From Rhodocollybia butyracea (Eukaryota > Basidiomycota > Agaricomycetes > Agaricales > Omphalotaceae), in the NCBI GenBank assembly GCA_015501585.1, contig JADNRY010000037.1:186001-250000 (forward strand): 64,000 bases of DNA, written 5' to 3'. The stretch's first letter is position 1. Each line of letters begins with the position of its first letter. Made by a program: the position numbers and the translations under genes. Shown one piece after another: positions 12,614 through 24,472 of this stretch. The notes below the pieces were generated by a model that saw only the letters and a program-made list of their open reading frames with translations, ran no database searches and was not told the DNA's origin.

Positions 12614-14392
12614 TTATAGCCCAACTCTGGGTAACGGCTTTTCGAGAAGCGGGCGAGGCCACGAATTCGATCCCTCTGCTCGACCAGCACCGTGACTGTA
12701 AGTAGGCGGGAGCTCTACAACTCCCCCCATTGTTTCTTGCACCTCGAACGTAGACAAAATTCTTCCTCCGTCTTGGTGTCTAATGAACAACTGAGAAGCG
12801 CTTTGTCCTGGATACAGTGTCGATACATCGCTAGTTTGGGTCGTGCTTCGAACTGTTGGGTTCGTACTGTGGACAAGAATCCAATGAGAAAGCGGATTAA
12901 GATGGAGATTAAAGTCGGACCTCAATTTGTGGATAGGACCGTCCATTTGTTCAATCCAGGGTGTAATTATCGAGTCACGTTTGCCACGAGGTAAATATCG
13001 TCGAACGAGAAAAGCCACTCCTACAAGCAAAAACCCTCCAAAAAGACCTCCAACCCCGGCTCCAGCAGCTATTGCATGGGCTTTTGTCGCGAGTCTAGAC
13101 AAAATCTACCTTTAGAACGAAAAAGATAACTTTTCTCCAAAGTGCATAGCTCACAGTGCATCCGGAGCCAGACATATGTCTATGTTTGAGCTCCCAACAC
13201 CCATGGGTCCGTTCGCCCATAGGAGTCCTTCAGAACTGACTAGTGACATGAAAAAGGGCATGGCTCGCGACTGATTATTTTCCGTAGTCAGCGATGGCTG
13301 TGGAGTGCAGAACGGTGACATACCAACGACACTGTCCAGACGATGGGATCCATACTGTTCGATGTTATGTTGTAGGGTGGATGATTTGGCGGAGAAATCT
13401 ATCACATATTATCAGACATTCGCAACACTCGTTATACCAGTGCAACTTACCGTTAAAGTGAAGGGCGGGGTTCCGTTTAATGGCTTAATTGATACGTCGT
13501 CGCACTACAGTATTGACTCGAGTTCCAAACAGCACCGTACTTTTGAAGTCGTCACACGTACTTGGTTTATAAAGCCCGTCTGTGATAACGCTCCTCCGTC
13601 TACAGTACCCTTGATATCAAGAACTTGTGCTGGGAAAGTCATATTTTGACAGGTAGGGTTGGTGACAGTAGAATTTTGGATCATCGTAAATATGAACTGG
13701 CACCCTCCAGGAATTCCATTCGAGTCGTACTGTATAATTGTAAATTGAAGCAACAGCCGAAAAGGGTACTCAAAGAATGCATACCATGCAAATCTGGTAC
13801 TGAAAAAGCTGAGCGGAACATCAAAAGATTGACGAATAATGAACCTACCTGGGTTCCAGGCGCAAAGGGGACAGTGAAGTCGAAGAATAAGTTTCCATCT
13901 CCTGCGTCTCCGCCGACCCCTACGTCAACAATGAAGGGAAAAATAAACGATCTGTTCGTAAAAAGTCTTATCAAAAGCGAGTGTAACGAGTTAGAAGTAC
14001 ATACGACGTTAAGATTTGCATGCTGTAGGGTGCAACAGGGTTTTGCCTGCGGAAATAATCTAGTTTGACAAAGATATAAAAGCAGAGAAAAAATATACCC
14101 AATAGCTGATTGGCGTCCCCATACCAAACGAATCGTTTCGCACTGTTCTGCAACTAGAGTCAGCGACTTAGCATTGATACACTGCGGTTTGTTCTCCCAC
14201 CTGTAACAGGTATGCTTCCATAGCTGAAGAAAAAGCCCTAGGAATGAATATCACATCAGTTACTCTCATGATAGAAAATAGCTGACGAACAGGCTCGATA
14301 AATGGAACTACCTCCCCCACAACGAGACCTAGCCAGTCTGAAGAAATCCACAGAAAAGCAAGAACACAAGCTACAACATGAAGGTGGGCCAT
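12614..14392 (-). CDS. Secreted single-pass membrane protein, conserved agaricomycete type
   Basis: A signal peptide (HLHVVACVLAFLWISSDWLG) starts at ATG 14392. About nine introns must be removed. The ectodomain then contains QCETIRLVWGRQSAIG, FDFTVPFAPGTQYQICM, a Cys/Asn-rich part (NSTVTNPTCQNMTFPAQVLD, with N-glycosylation sequons) and CDDVSIKPLNGTPPFTLTV. A single glycine-rich TM (AIAAGAGVGGLFGGFLLVGV) is followed by the anchor RRYLPRGKR and a ~120-residue cytoplasmic tail with a VELPPTYSHG motif, a possible PPxY ligand for WW domains. The family looks conserved in mushrooms, but I know no function. It shares the RRYLPR anchor style with the gene at 9045-9808. It is convergent with the GH5 gene, with about 170 bp between stops. 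Confidence 0.7.
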
Positions 14393-15442
14393 CTAGGCAG
14401 TAAAAAGGCGACTGTAAACAGAGAAGAACGCAAGAACGAAGGCTGGCTTCGAAAATTGAAGAAGGGAAAAAACCACAAAGATATTCACAGACTGAGTCTT
14501 ATATATTTTGATAAGTACCACAGAAGATCATGCGCATTAGTCCTTGATGAAACTCAAGGTCCAACTCAAACAATGAGCGGTACCGTTTAAGAGATCGTGG
14601 CATATGATCTACAGAGTATAGCGAAGCTGGCAATGAAAACGTGCAATGAATGTGTGACATAGCTTGCTATGTGTTATTGCCGGTCCGCTTTACATCACCC
14701 CATCATTCCCACGATACTATGAGCTCTACGTTGATCACTCTGATCACTCTATATATAAGCGTGCGTGCGTTTTTAAAATGCTCAGTATTTTCCTCAGTAA
14801 AGTTTAGTACAAAGTATCCGGCGTCTAAAACCACGTCAACGTCGTTTTAATACTAGTGTTGAATACACCAAATTTTACTCAATATCCCACCCACATTCAC
14901 ATCCTCAATCCCCATAATTTGTCCCGATCTTGGTCGAGAGCCAGTCTCGCAGAAGTATCCACCACCATAATTGGTGTTTCACAATATTCTCTGAGTTTTC
15001 TCACAAACAATATCAGCCTAGGCATGTCGCCATAATCAATCCGCTGGCAGACACTGCACCTAGAAAATTGGGAATGAAAATATTGTAAGTTTCGGTTCAT
15101 ACTTGGTGCTAAGTTACAGTTCACCTTCAAAGTTGTATATGAATTAGTAACCTTGTTTCGTTGTTCTCTCTGTACATTTTCAGTTCATTTTTTCAATAAA
15201 AATAGCAAGCTATGTCGATGATCCCCAAAGGGGATGGCTAGTGACAATTTAAATCCTTAACAACAGTAGTCTCTTATAAACAGACATATGTATAACACGA
15301 TCTTACGATGTGTATATTTTACAGCATTTTACTCGGCCCTTTTAGCCTTTTAGGCCTTTTAGCCTGGTGAATTGAGCGCCGGCTTAGCTTACTAAATCAA
15401 GGCGGCCCGATGGGCAAGCAAGTCAAAAACATTGTCGTCGAG
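14393..15442. other. AT-rich intergenic region left of the DDE transposon
   Basis: About 1 kb with no gene recognised. A CTTTTAGCCTTTTAGGCCTTTTAGCC triple-like repeat occurs near 15339-15365. The region ends at the TA target site of the transposon. Confidence 0.4.
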
Positions 15443-15444
15443 TA

Positions 15445-15463
15445 CAGTGCGCACAGGCACTTC
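15445..15463 (+). repeat. Left terminal inverted repeat (19 bp)
   Basis: CAGTGCGCACAGGCACTTC is the exact reverse complement of 19297-19315 and is preceded by the TA target duplication. Confidence 0.93.
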
Positions 15464-15650
15464 CTCAGCAACCTTCGGAAGACTGAATAGAAATTTTTGT
15501 GACTTTTTTAAATTTTTTTCTGGGAAGAAACCAGGCAAAAGAATGCGATTAACGTTGAGACCGAAAAAGTTCCCACGGTATTTCACTTTTCTCGCCTCAG
15601 ATCACCGAAGTTTCGGCCAACTCGTGACTAGTTTTTTTTTCATTTCCACA

Positions 15651-18600
15651 ATGGGACGCTCCCAGGCAAAGAAGAGAGCCGCTCTGGCACGGGAAGCAAA
15701 GAAACGTGAAGAAAAACAAATACAGATCTTGAACACACGTCAGGAAGCCATCACGCGCAGTGAAGATCCCAACTATATTGACTCTGGCTCAGATTTGGAC
15801 ACGGATGTCCAGGATAATAGCAATGTATTGACCAAAACTGAGTCTGGGAGTCATGTATTCTCAATTACAGAGGATAATTATGATCTGCTTCCACACAAGG
15901 AGGTAAGTTTATCTCTCTGTCTTTTGCTTCATCTGATGAGAAAGAAATTAGGCTCAAGCAGCAGAAAGAAAGCGAAGGCGTGAAGATGGTGACCTCTACC
16001 CCAGTATTGAACAACCTCGCGACGTCAGCGCAACAACAGCATGGCGTAATCGGACTGGAAAAACAAAGAAAGCTAGAGCTACATTAGGCGTTGGGAAGAT
16101 TGGTAGTTTCTTTGCACCTCTGGTACGCAACATAATACTTTGTTTGCATCGAGTGCTCACTTTTATTATTTAATTTAGCCCAAGAAACAGAAGATTCATC
16201 ACTCAGCAGAAGCTGGATCTCCGGATGTTGAGGTGTGTTGTCCTGATATCCATTTATTCCCAAGATAAAAACTCACAGCTACTGTTAGATTGTGGAAGGG
16301 CCCCATTTCAGTGCAGACCACCCTCCAACACAAATCAATGGCTCAACAGGACATAGTGATGTTGATATGAACCCACCCCCACCGCCTTCTGTTCCAGGTG
16401 AAGACATTAATATTAACCCACTCCCGCCACCTTCTATTCCAGCCGAAGATGTTTGGATGGACCAGCCGCCAACCTCAGCCGCATGTTACATTGATAACAA
16501 CCCGCCACTGGAAACGATGTCATCTGGTCCCACAGGAGATTTGCAGAATGTTGGAAATTTAGTGATGCATTCCACGAGTGACGAGTTGGTTGTCCCCGAG
16601 AATGTTACAGACATTGATGTAGCTAATCTTGAGGACGTTATAATGTCGCCTCAGGATGTTCATGCGCGCCTCACAAAAGCAATAAATTCTCATCTGAAGC
16701 AACTTCGGAAGAGTAAGACAATGCTTAGCGATTCACAAGCTGCAAACAAAGTCTTTGACTTGCAAGCTCTCCTTTGTTACAATGATTTGCGGCTGAAGCT
16801 TATCGAACAGCGAGATGCCAATAGGCAGAAAATATTTGCTGCTCCACCCCAGACTCGTGCTTTGTTGAAAGCAAGGCAATCGAAAATCTTGCCTGCTAAG
16901 CAAGCAAGTGAAAAGGTTGCTTTCGGATGTGGCAAAGGTTCAGTATTTGCGCGACGTCTACGTGACACTGCGAATTACATCCTGCGCACCGGACTCCTTC
17001 CAGAAAGTCAACAAGGTCAGGGTGCAACTCATGCAAGCCTATTGAATGATGTACGAGTGTCTTCCAAACTTCGTTTGTGGGCGGAAGGGCTTATTCCAGA
17101 AGACGAGGGAGGATGGGGACAAAGGGTAAGCTTTTTAGTGTAATAATCTGTTAGCGGTTTCAAATTTTTTACAGATTCGGCCTGAGAAGCTTTGTCGATA
17201 CGTTAACGAGTTTCTGCTCCCAAATCTCAAAATTGAATCGACAATTGGGATTACAACTGCAACGTCTTGGCTTAAGAAGCTAGGATTCACACTTTCAAGG
17301 CATAAGAAGGGAGTTTATGTGGATGGACATGAACGTGCAGATGTTGTTCTCAAAAGGAATGAGTATGTTCGATGCATGTTTGAAGAAATTCTACCGTACG
17401 TTCATTTATTTTCTATGTATGTCCAAAGCTCACCCAATGTGTAGGTTTTGCACATCATACGAAGGACCAGACTTAACCCCGGTTCAGCCATTGCTCAAGC
17501 CAGGAGAGAAACATCATCGGAATATCTACCAGGACGAGTCATGCATTCACGCCAATGACCAATGCAATTATATCTGGGGGAAGGAAGGTGAACAGCCTAT
17601 TCGAGATAAAACCCGTGGCCGTATTGTACATGTCTCGGACTACAGCATTGCTGACTCCGAAAATGGACGATTAGCTCTAACGGAGGAGGAGATTAAGGAA
17701 CAGATGAAGTTACCTGTAAAGCCGCAACCTCCCAAACCACCCGCAACAATTGCAATAAACACAGCGCCAACAAAGGGTAAGAAGACATCAGCTGCAAAAC
17801 CTGCAGTTGCAACGGATCGAACATTTGATCAAACTGAGGAATGGGTTCCCCCGCCTCTCCCCAATGGTGGATCCTATCGTATCTCAAGCTTTGATGCAAG
17901 GCGCATTATCTACCCAGGCTCAAATGGTGATCCATGGTGGGACATGCCTCAACTCATTGAACAGGTGAAGTACCTAACTTTATCCTTTCTGATAATGTCT
18001 GTTTATGATTTTCCATAGACAAAACAAGCTCTAGATATTTTCGAGTGCAAATTTCCAGGCGATGTTGGAGTTTGGCACTTCGACTGCTCCTCTGCACATG
18101 AAGCATTCCCTTCCGATGCTTTGCTTGCACACAAGATGAATCGTGGTCCTGGAGGTGCGCAACCCAAGATGCATGACACGGTAAATCCAAAGACTGGACA
18201 AGCTCAACAAATGGTCTGGCCAATGGATTATGCCGGTAAGGATGCACAAGGAAATGTTCTTGCAGGGCAGCCAAAGGGTATGGAACAAATTTGTCGTGAG
18301 CGAGGCTTGCTGGAGGTTTTGCAAATGGCAAACAATGGGAGGATTGTTGGGGTCTGTACCGATTGTCGTAAGTCTCAAGCCGCTCGTGATAAGGCCGCAA
18401 AGGAGGCAAAAGCACGAGCAGAAGAAATTGAAGGTACAGGTGAGCCAGTTTTAACAAGAATCCGGGGAGTCTTTGAGGGTGAGGAGGAGGATGTTGGGCG
18501 CTCAAAGACATGCTGTATGCAGCGCTGTCTCTCTTTCGAGCCCAATTTTTTAGCGGAAAAACCTCTGCTTCAGATAATTATTGAGCGGAGAGGTCACAAA

Positions 18601-19021
18601 TGCTTATTTTTGCCGAAATTTCATTGTGAGTTGAATCCGATTGAGATGGTCTGGGGCCAAGGGAAGAGAGGTGGGTGCAAGTACTCTCTCTTTTTGCTAT
18701 TCACTCACAAATAGTCCTTCGAAGAGTTCCGTGAATCTGCCGATGGAACATTTCCTACTGCAAAAGCTCTGGTGCCCAAGTGTTTGGACCACATCTCCGC
18801 TGCGAATGTCCGCCGCTACTTCCGTCACTGTCATCGCTATCTTGATGCGTACAGGTAAGTACATGAGCACATTCCATCTCATTACAGAATTATTATTCGA
18901 CTTTCTGTGTAGGCGAGGATTGAATTTGCGACAGGCTGCATATGCGGTCAAAAAATACAGCTCTCATCGTCGTATTCCTGCGTCAATTCTGATGGATGTT
19001 AATATAATCAATCGCCGTTAA
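15651..19021 (+). CDS. DDE superfamily transposase (DDE_3-like)
   Basis: Mobilises the surrounding element by cut and paste. The ATG at 15651 follows the left repeat by ~190 bp. Exons are joined across introns of about 50 nt; clear ones lie near 15902-15950, 16122-16179, 17126-17175 and 17395-17444. The N-terminal part is hydrophilic and probably binds DNA (ATSWLKKLGFTLSRHKKGVY resembles a helix-turn-helix). The catalytic core shows D1 in IYQDESCIHAND, D2 in VWHFDCSSAHEAF and the Glu in FLPKFHCELNPIEMVWG, with correct spacing for the family. The C-terminus has YFRHCHRYLDAYR and KKYSSHRRIP, as in basidiomycete relatives. In D2 the usual Asn after the Asp is Cys, probably harmless. No disabling mutation is apparent. 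Confidence 0.85.
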
Positions 19022-19296
19022 TGTAGCACACTTTCTATGCTATTCCAGCATGCTACCTATTTTTTTCTGATTTTTTCTGATTTTATTTCGTATTTTTCTG
19101 GTACACACCACGTGACTATTTCACTTTTTCGAGGGTCAAAAAGTTAAACTTCAAGCTACAGTTTATTGGAGCACAACGGGGGTTCATCTAGTGTATGTCT
19201 ATACATCCCGAGAGGTTTTAGCTTAACTCTTTTACTTTAGAAATTCTAATTAATCTTCGAATTTTCGGAGGCTCTTTAATTCAATTCGGATGTCAC

Positions 19297-19315
19297 GAAG
19301 TGCCTGTGCGCACTG
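19297..19315 (-). repeat. Right terminal inverted repeat (19 bp)
   Basis: Exact inverted copy of 15445-15463, followed directly by the TA target duplication at 19316-19317. Confidence 0.93.
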
Positions 19316-19317
19316 TA

Positions 19318-19786
19318 GGTTCGGAGCAAGCCCCTGCGGCTCCGGCCCGGAACGGGTATCCTTCGCGAGAAGGGGCTTGAAACAAACTCGTGATTTGGTG
19401 GGGGTGCTTTATTGGTCTTTAACTTAACATACAGTTCACGCTCCCACAACTTATACAGACAAAATATGTACTTGAGATCTATCTGAAGGCCGCCAGGTAC
19501 TTAATTTCTTAATACAATTTTTTTGTTGCACAATACACGATGAGTAAGTTGGGTCACTAGGCAAAACAAGATTCTGCTTGTTTTCATGAATAAAATTATC
19601 CTTAAATCCTAAGATTGTGCGTGAACACTAAAGACTACTATATGGCTCTTATACAGAAATATTTGGGACATTGGAGGCAGTAGTTCATGTTTTATTCAAG
19701 ATCTTAGAGAACAAGAAACAAATGTCACATATGTCACAGAAGTGTTACAGCCATAAGTATAGGGGCCCGCTAGATACTTATCGACT
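19318..19786. other. Region between the transposon and the DUF6589 gene
   Basis: No gene recognised. A GC-rich block with an imperfect palindrome (CGGCTCCGGCCCGGAAC) lies near 19320-19380, contrasting with AT-rich surroundings. Confidence 0.35.
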
Positions 19787-22252
19787 ATGGACATGAAACT
19801 CAAATATGATAGTGCATTCTGGAAGGCTATTTTGCCCCCAGAGATGCACAGACTCAATGCGCAGCAGAAACTCCACCTTGTATTCTCTCTCGTCATCTTC
19901 TTACAACTCAGTCTCAGCAAACTACTTTTCTTTATCTTCTTGAGCAACATACAAGCGGTTCAAGAGAGGGTCAACGTCTTTATGGCCTATAGGCCTTCAG
20001 CACTCACTTTTCATGCCCAATTTTCCCCTCCCCAAATCTTTGATATGTGGGCAGATCCCGAACAGTTTCCCAAGTCGCAAGAAGCAGTGGAAAATATGAT
20101 AGAAGAAGTTGCTTGCAGACAGGCAAGAAAGGAGTGCCAAAAATTGACAAATGAAGTTGGCTTGAAGATAAAGCTTTGAAACTTGACCATTGCAGGTCTC
20201 AGAGACATCCTCCACCCTTCAAAAATCATCGATATGTACAAGGAGCTTGCACCATTCATGTGGAATATACTGATGGCATTTACACTTTCTCTCAATAAAC
20301 ACCGTGTGAAGTTGGAGCAAAAGAAGGCCAGGACAAGTCAAGAGATCACTGGAGAAGACTCTGATTCTGACTGGGATGATGATCCCAATGTCTTGGATGA
20401 TAGTGGTCGCTCTCAAGGCTCACATATTCCTGAGGGTTTTTCAAGGGATCCAGTCCTTGTAAGTAATTCGAGGCAAAGCTTAGCGACTAAATTCTTACCA
20501 TGCTACACAGGCAGTCATGGCTACAATAAGCATGCTTGTATTTGTGAATAATCATTCGTCAAATGCATTACAACTAGTCTTGGGTCTTTTCTTCAAAACC
20601 AATGGGACAAGTTCACGCGTACTTTCCATCCTCAGCAATATTGGACTTTCTGTCTCAGCGATGACAATTGAACACCTGAAAAAGCATATCTCTGATGACG
20701 CTATTCAACTCGCTATTGAAGTTATGCTTGGGACTGGTATCTGGGCAATAATCTTTGATAATATCAATATTTTCCTGCGGAAACATAGCCAACAGGTCAC
20801 AAACTGCAACACAATGATTCATGCCACCAATGTTGCTATTATCAATATTGACAATGAGGGAATTGACAAAGAAGCTGCACTTGACCTACATGCAAAGCTC
20901 AGTCTGCAAGGAGAGCGCCAGCATGCCACTTTTGCTGATATCCTCCCTACACATGAAGATGACACCCATCTGGAAGGTGTTTTTGACAGCCTTATCGCTG
21001 AAATTATTGTCCGATACTCTCCTGGAAGCAAGTACTGGAAAGGACACAAACAGATGCTTGAAAAAATCAAAGAACTCATGCCTCATGATTGTCCCCTCCC
21101 CCCAAAAAAATCAGATGCACGTCCTTTTGGAGTATTTGATGTCAATGAAGGTTCTAAATCTGGCATCTTGGAGGTATTGGACACAATTAGGGAACATTCC
21201 ACCATGACACAGGATGAGTTTTCAAGCAAGACCCGGCCAGTCCTAGGCGATTGGCTCACATCAAGTAATCTGCGAGGATCTTGTCGTGATTGTGCAGACA
21301 ATGTAAACAGCATGGAACGGATCGACTATGCAGATGAACTCAGTCAACTTTTCCATTTCGCATTACAAGCAACACACATGATAATGTGTGCACATTACAG
21401 CCAGGCAGTATCTGACCCCACTAGCCTTGCTTCTCATAAAGGCCTGCTTGACCGCAGATGGGATGTGGAGAAGCCAAACTATGCAGCGGCAAAATCTCTA
21501 ATTTGGCATTCACTTATCGCATGTATTCTGCATATACTCATGTACGTTCATTGTTTTTGACTCAAAATTGTATTAATATCTATGGCACCGGGGCAAAAAA
21601 TAAATTTACACAGTACTCACAACTACAATCATGGGAACCCAAGTCTCTTGAAGAGGTTCTGCATCTGGCTCAAGCAATCCGAATATCATATGCCACAACA
21701 ACTGCTGCACGAAAAGCCAAAAGTGCCCAAGATGATTACTCTGCGCATGATGTCTATTTCATTCGAGATGCTCTGCTTTTCTTTGCCTTTGAAGATGGTG
21801 TATCATATGCTGATGCAGGCCGTATCCTTCAAGTGCTCAAGTACTGGTGTTTTGCATTCCGCAGGGTCGGTCAACATAATTATGCCCAAGAATGTGCAGA
21901 GATTCTTATCAAATGGAAGTATGAATTAACTGATTCCCAGTGAACAGTTTTGGAGCGTTCATGGTTCTTCAACTGCTGGGGTACAGTTGGTCGTAATATT
22001 GCTTTTGATCTCTATCTTGAGCAGCTTAATTTCTGGGTCAAAGTGAGCTGAATAGTGCTAAAGAGATTGACACTGACAATCTTAAATCCATAGCGAGTAT
22101 TTATTGCTTCAGGTAGTGGTGTCACAGTGGAGTACATAATCGACAAGGGTTCTGCATGTGTAGAGGCATTTCACGACATCTCTCATCTGGTGGCACACTT
22201 CCTACTTGGAGTCTCATTCACAAAGCTAGTATTACTATGTGAAGGTGTGTAG
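19787..22252 (+). pseudogene. Decayed DUF6589-family gene
   Basis: Agaricomycete genomes carry many DUF6589 proteins of unknown role, often near repeats. The recognisable core runs from FFKTNGTSSRVLSILSNIGL through IIFDNINIFLRKHSQQVTN and MIHATNVAI to the C-terminal DVYFIRDALLFFAFEDGVSY, VLKYWCFAFRRVGQHNYAQE, LYLEQLNFWVK and SGVTVEYIIDKGSACVEAF. Introns near 20461-20511, 21541-21620 and 22042-22093 fit. The frame is broken by at least two in-frame TGA codons: 20177-20179, and 21941-21943 inside KWKYELTDSQ(stop)TVLERSW. Both would be CGA (Arg) before a C-to-T change. The frame runs on unshifted after each stop. After EAFHDISHLVAHFLLG the similarity fades. I call it a pseudogene; it may be part of the repeat island rather than a host gene. 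Confidence 0.75.
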
Positions 22253-22380
22253 GACATCTGTGGAGTATACAGAGTAGGAGAATGATATGTAGCTGGATTT
22301 GCATGGGAAGTAAAATGATTATATGGAGTCGGAACAGCATATGTAAACATTGGACTGTGATAATGTGATGGGAATGGTAA

Positions 22381-23125
22381 TCAAGGCACAGGAGATGGTG
22401 TAGGATGCAGTATAGGATGTGGTATGGGACGTGGTACAGGCCGTGGTAAGGGACATGGTAAGGGACGTGGTACAGGCTGTGGTATGGGACATGGTATAGG
22501 ATGCGGTACCAGGCATGATGTTGATGGTGAGGATGCGTAATGATAATGATGAGGGCCTGAATGCGCCGACGGAGCCAATGAAGCGAGCACTGGAGTTCGA
22601 CTTGGTGTAGCTGTAGGAGTACCAAAAATGTCGGTGTTGACATTAATTTTGGGCATCTGATGGAAGATTGGCTGAGGCATAGGAGTCACTGTAAGAGAAG
22701 AAGCTGTTTTTTTGCCACTTATCATAATGCTGAACAGACTTCGGTGTTTGAGGTACAGAGACACCTAGTCTCCAAGTGGTGATAAGGGCACAGACCTGTG
22801 TGAGCTCATCCGTTGATGCCATATCCCACTTGACAACCTGCCAAACCAGACTTGCAGTCACAGTACCTTGAGTGAGAAAGCGCTCACACAATTTGACTAG
22901 CGTGTTAAGCTGGCTTGGAGGAAGAATGAATGCTGGCAACATCATGCTCGATGCACCCCGCTCTTCCCATTGTTTGTCTCTCCATGTCACAAGTAAGCTC
23001 CTGAGATGCTCCCAGTGTTCCTTAGGAACCTTGTAGTCTTTCTGAGCAGGAACAAATGAATCAGTAGTCGTTCCAGTAGCATCTGAGGCAATTGAAGCAA
23101 CTGAGGCAGGGCGTGATGGTGGCAT
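22381..23125 (-). CDS. Small hypothetical protein with Pro-dipeptide tail
   Basis: The ATG at 23125 begins MPPSRPASVASIASDATG, then a helical segment with HWEHLRSLLVTWRDKQWEER and a Leu/Val-rich part ending in ITTWRL. A 76-nt intron (22689-22764) joins it to a tail of alternating Pro (PHPIPCPIPQPVPRPLPCP-like), which ends at a stop at 22381-22383. The WRDKQW segment recalls the C-terminal part of RecQ-like helicases scattered through mushroom genomes, but without a helicase core this is only a guess. It lies convergent with the DUF6589 remnant and inside the repeat island, so it may itself be a fragment. Confidence 0.45.
22384..22520 (-). repeat. 12-bp degenerate tandem repeat
   Basis: Roughly eleven units of a GG-N4-GG-N4 pattern (plus strand) encode the Pro-X dipeptide tail of the minus-strand gene. 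Units differ at the X codon positions, as expected if the Pro frame was kept under some constraint. Confidence 0.7.
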
Positions 23126-24120
23126 ATTGTGGCGCAGCCACTTTTACTGAAGAGCAAGGATGACACGAAATACAGCGATATCAGATGGAAAAAAGAGCTA
23201 ACAATGTCATTTAGCATTGTAAGAAGTTGATCAGAGAAGCCAAGGTATGCACCTGAACAACTGTCTCAAAACTTGATACCTCAAAAATGCGTCTTCAAGG
23301 TTCACAACCAAAAAAAGACAGCAGAATATATTGAATTTAAGATAATATAAGAGGAAAGTTTGAACATAAGTCAATGCTTTTGCATCTGAATATTAGAGCA
23401 CTCACCAATAAATAGTGGAAAAGTCCGGAGGGAGAGCTCAATGGATGCGACAACCACCCCCTCGATATTCGGAGTTTGATACAAGCCCCTTCAACGAAGG
23501 TTTGTTTGGTCAACCAAACAAGTTCCCAAAAAGGAACGCCAAGTGATGTGGGCTTGATCCGAACCTAGTCGTTGAGAGAGTGAGGGACAAACGTGGGCAT
23601 TGTTTGATGCCAGAAAGCCATAAAAATGCTAATGATAGTATGATACACCATTGTAATGAGTAAAAGTTGAAAAAATCAATGTCATTGAGTGAAATATGAG
23701 TAGATAATGACTTCAGTGATAATAGACAATGTCGACAAGTCTCGAACTAGAAACCTTCCGTACATTGGATGATCTGCAGTCTAAAGGACACCTGATTCAA
23801 AATCAGAAGAAAGCCAAATGAATAAGCGGGTAGTTGGCGTACCAAAGCAAGTAATTACGAGTTGCTAGCTGAAGCTACATGAGCGGCTTCTGAACAGCTA
23901 GCGTAAGTGTTAGATAAGGCAAGGGTGAACGTACAAAGTATCTTAGAGCTTGGACCAATAGATTAGATTACAGTAGATTATCCTCTTTGGTCCAGCTCGT
24001 GTATGCGTCAAGTCTTCTGCTTGTTGCGCTATTCTCCATATATTAGATATTCCTTGTTCTCCTTCTTTCCACTCAGCATTGATTTTTGGCTCTTTTGACT
24101 CCATCCCATAGTTCTTATTC
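23126..24120. other. Non-coding stretch before the DIRS-like element
   Basis: About 1 kb without a recognisable gene. A tRNA-like stretch lies near 23741-23815 but does not fold properly. The 5' end of the DIRS-like element probably lies in here or just right of it; its terminal repeat could not be identified. Confidence 0.35.
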
Positions 24121-24472
24121 TTCCCAATGCTGGGATTCCAGCACCTATTCCGGATGATTTCGACTTTGACTCACATTTGACCATCCCACCAGCATTGGAC
24201 CCTACAGGCAGGGCCCTTCGCATTCGTTGTGTGCATAACTGCAATGCAGAAACTTATAATGAAGATAGCTTGGCAGCTACTATGAATTGTCGAGACTATA
24301 GGGAAGATTTCCAGATATTGGTCCTCTGCTTATGGCACTCTATCCATATACCACAGATGAGTTCTCATTGTTAGCAGCCAGCACTCAATTATGTGAGAAA
24401 GTGGGACCGCTTCCCACCTTCATCATTATGGAAATAGAATGGATTAGACTCCAGAAAGACATTAGATGATCT

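Larger units (their letters stand above)
15445..19315 (+). mobile_element. Complete TA-flanked DDE (IS630/Tc1/mariner-like) DNA transposon
   Basis: A 3871-bp element with perfect 19-bp terminal inverted repeats (15445-15463 and 19297-19315). It is flanked on both sides by the dinucleotide TA (15443-15444 and 19316-19317), the target duplication of the Tc1/mariner/IS630 superfamily. It carries a single multi-exon transposase gene on the plus strand. The ends are exact and the coding frame can be followed without in-frame stops outside introns, so this may be a recent, potentially autonomous copy. Confidence 0.88.

Noticed and set aside
23741..23815. tRNA-like sequence on either strand (GACTGCAGATC and CTGATTCAAAATCAG blocks, a TTCGAGA T-loop-like motif)
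   Set aside because: The arms do not form a consistent cloverleaf on either strand; at best a remnant.
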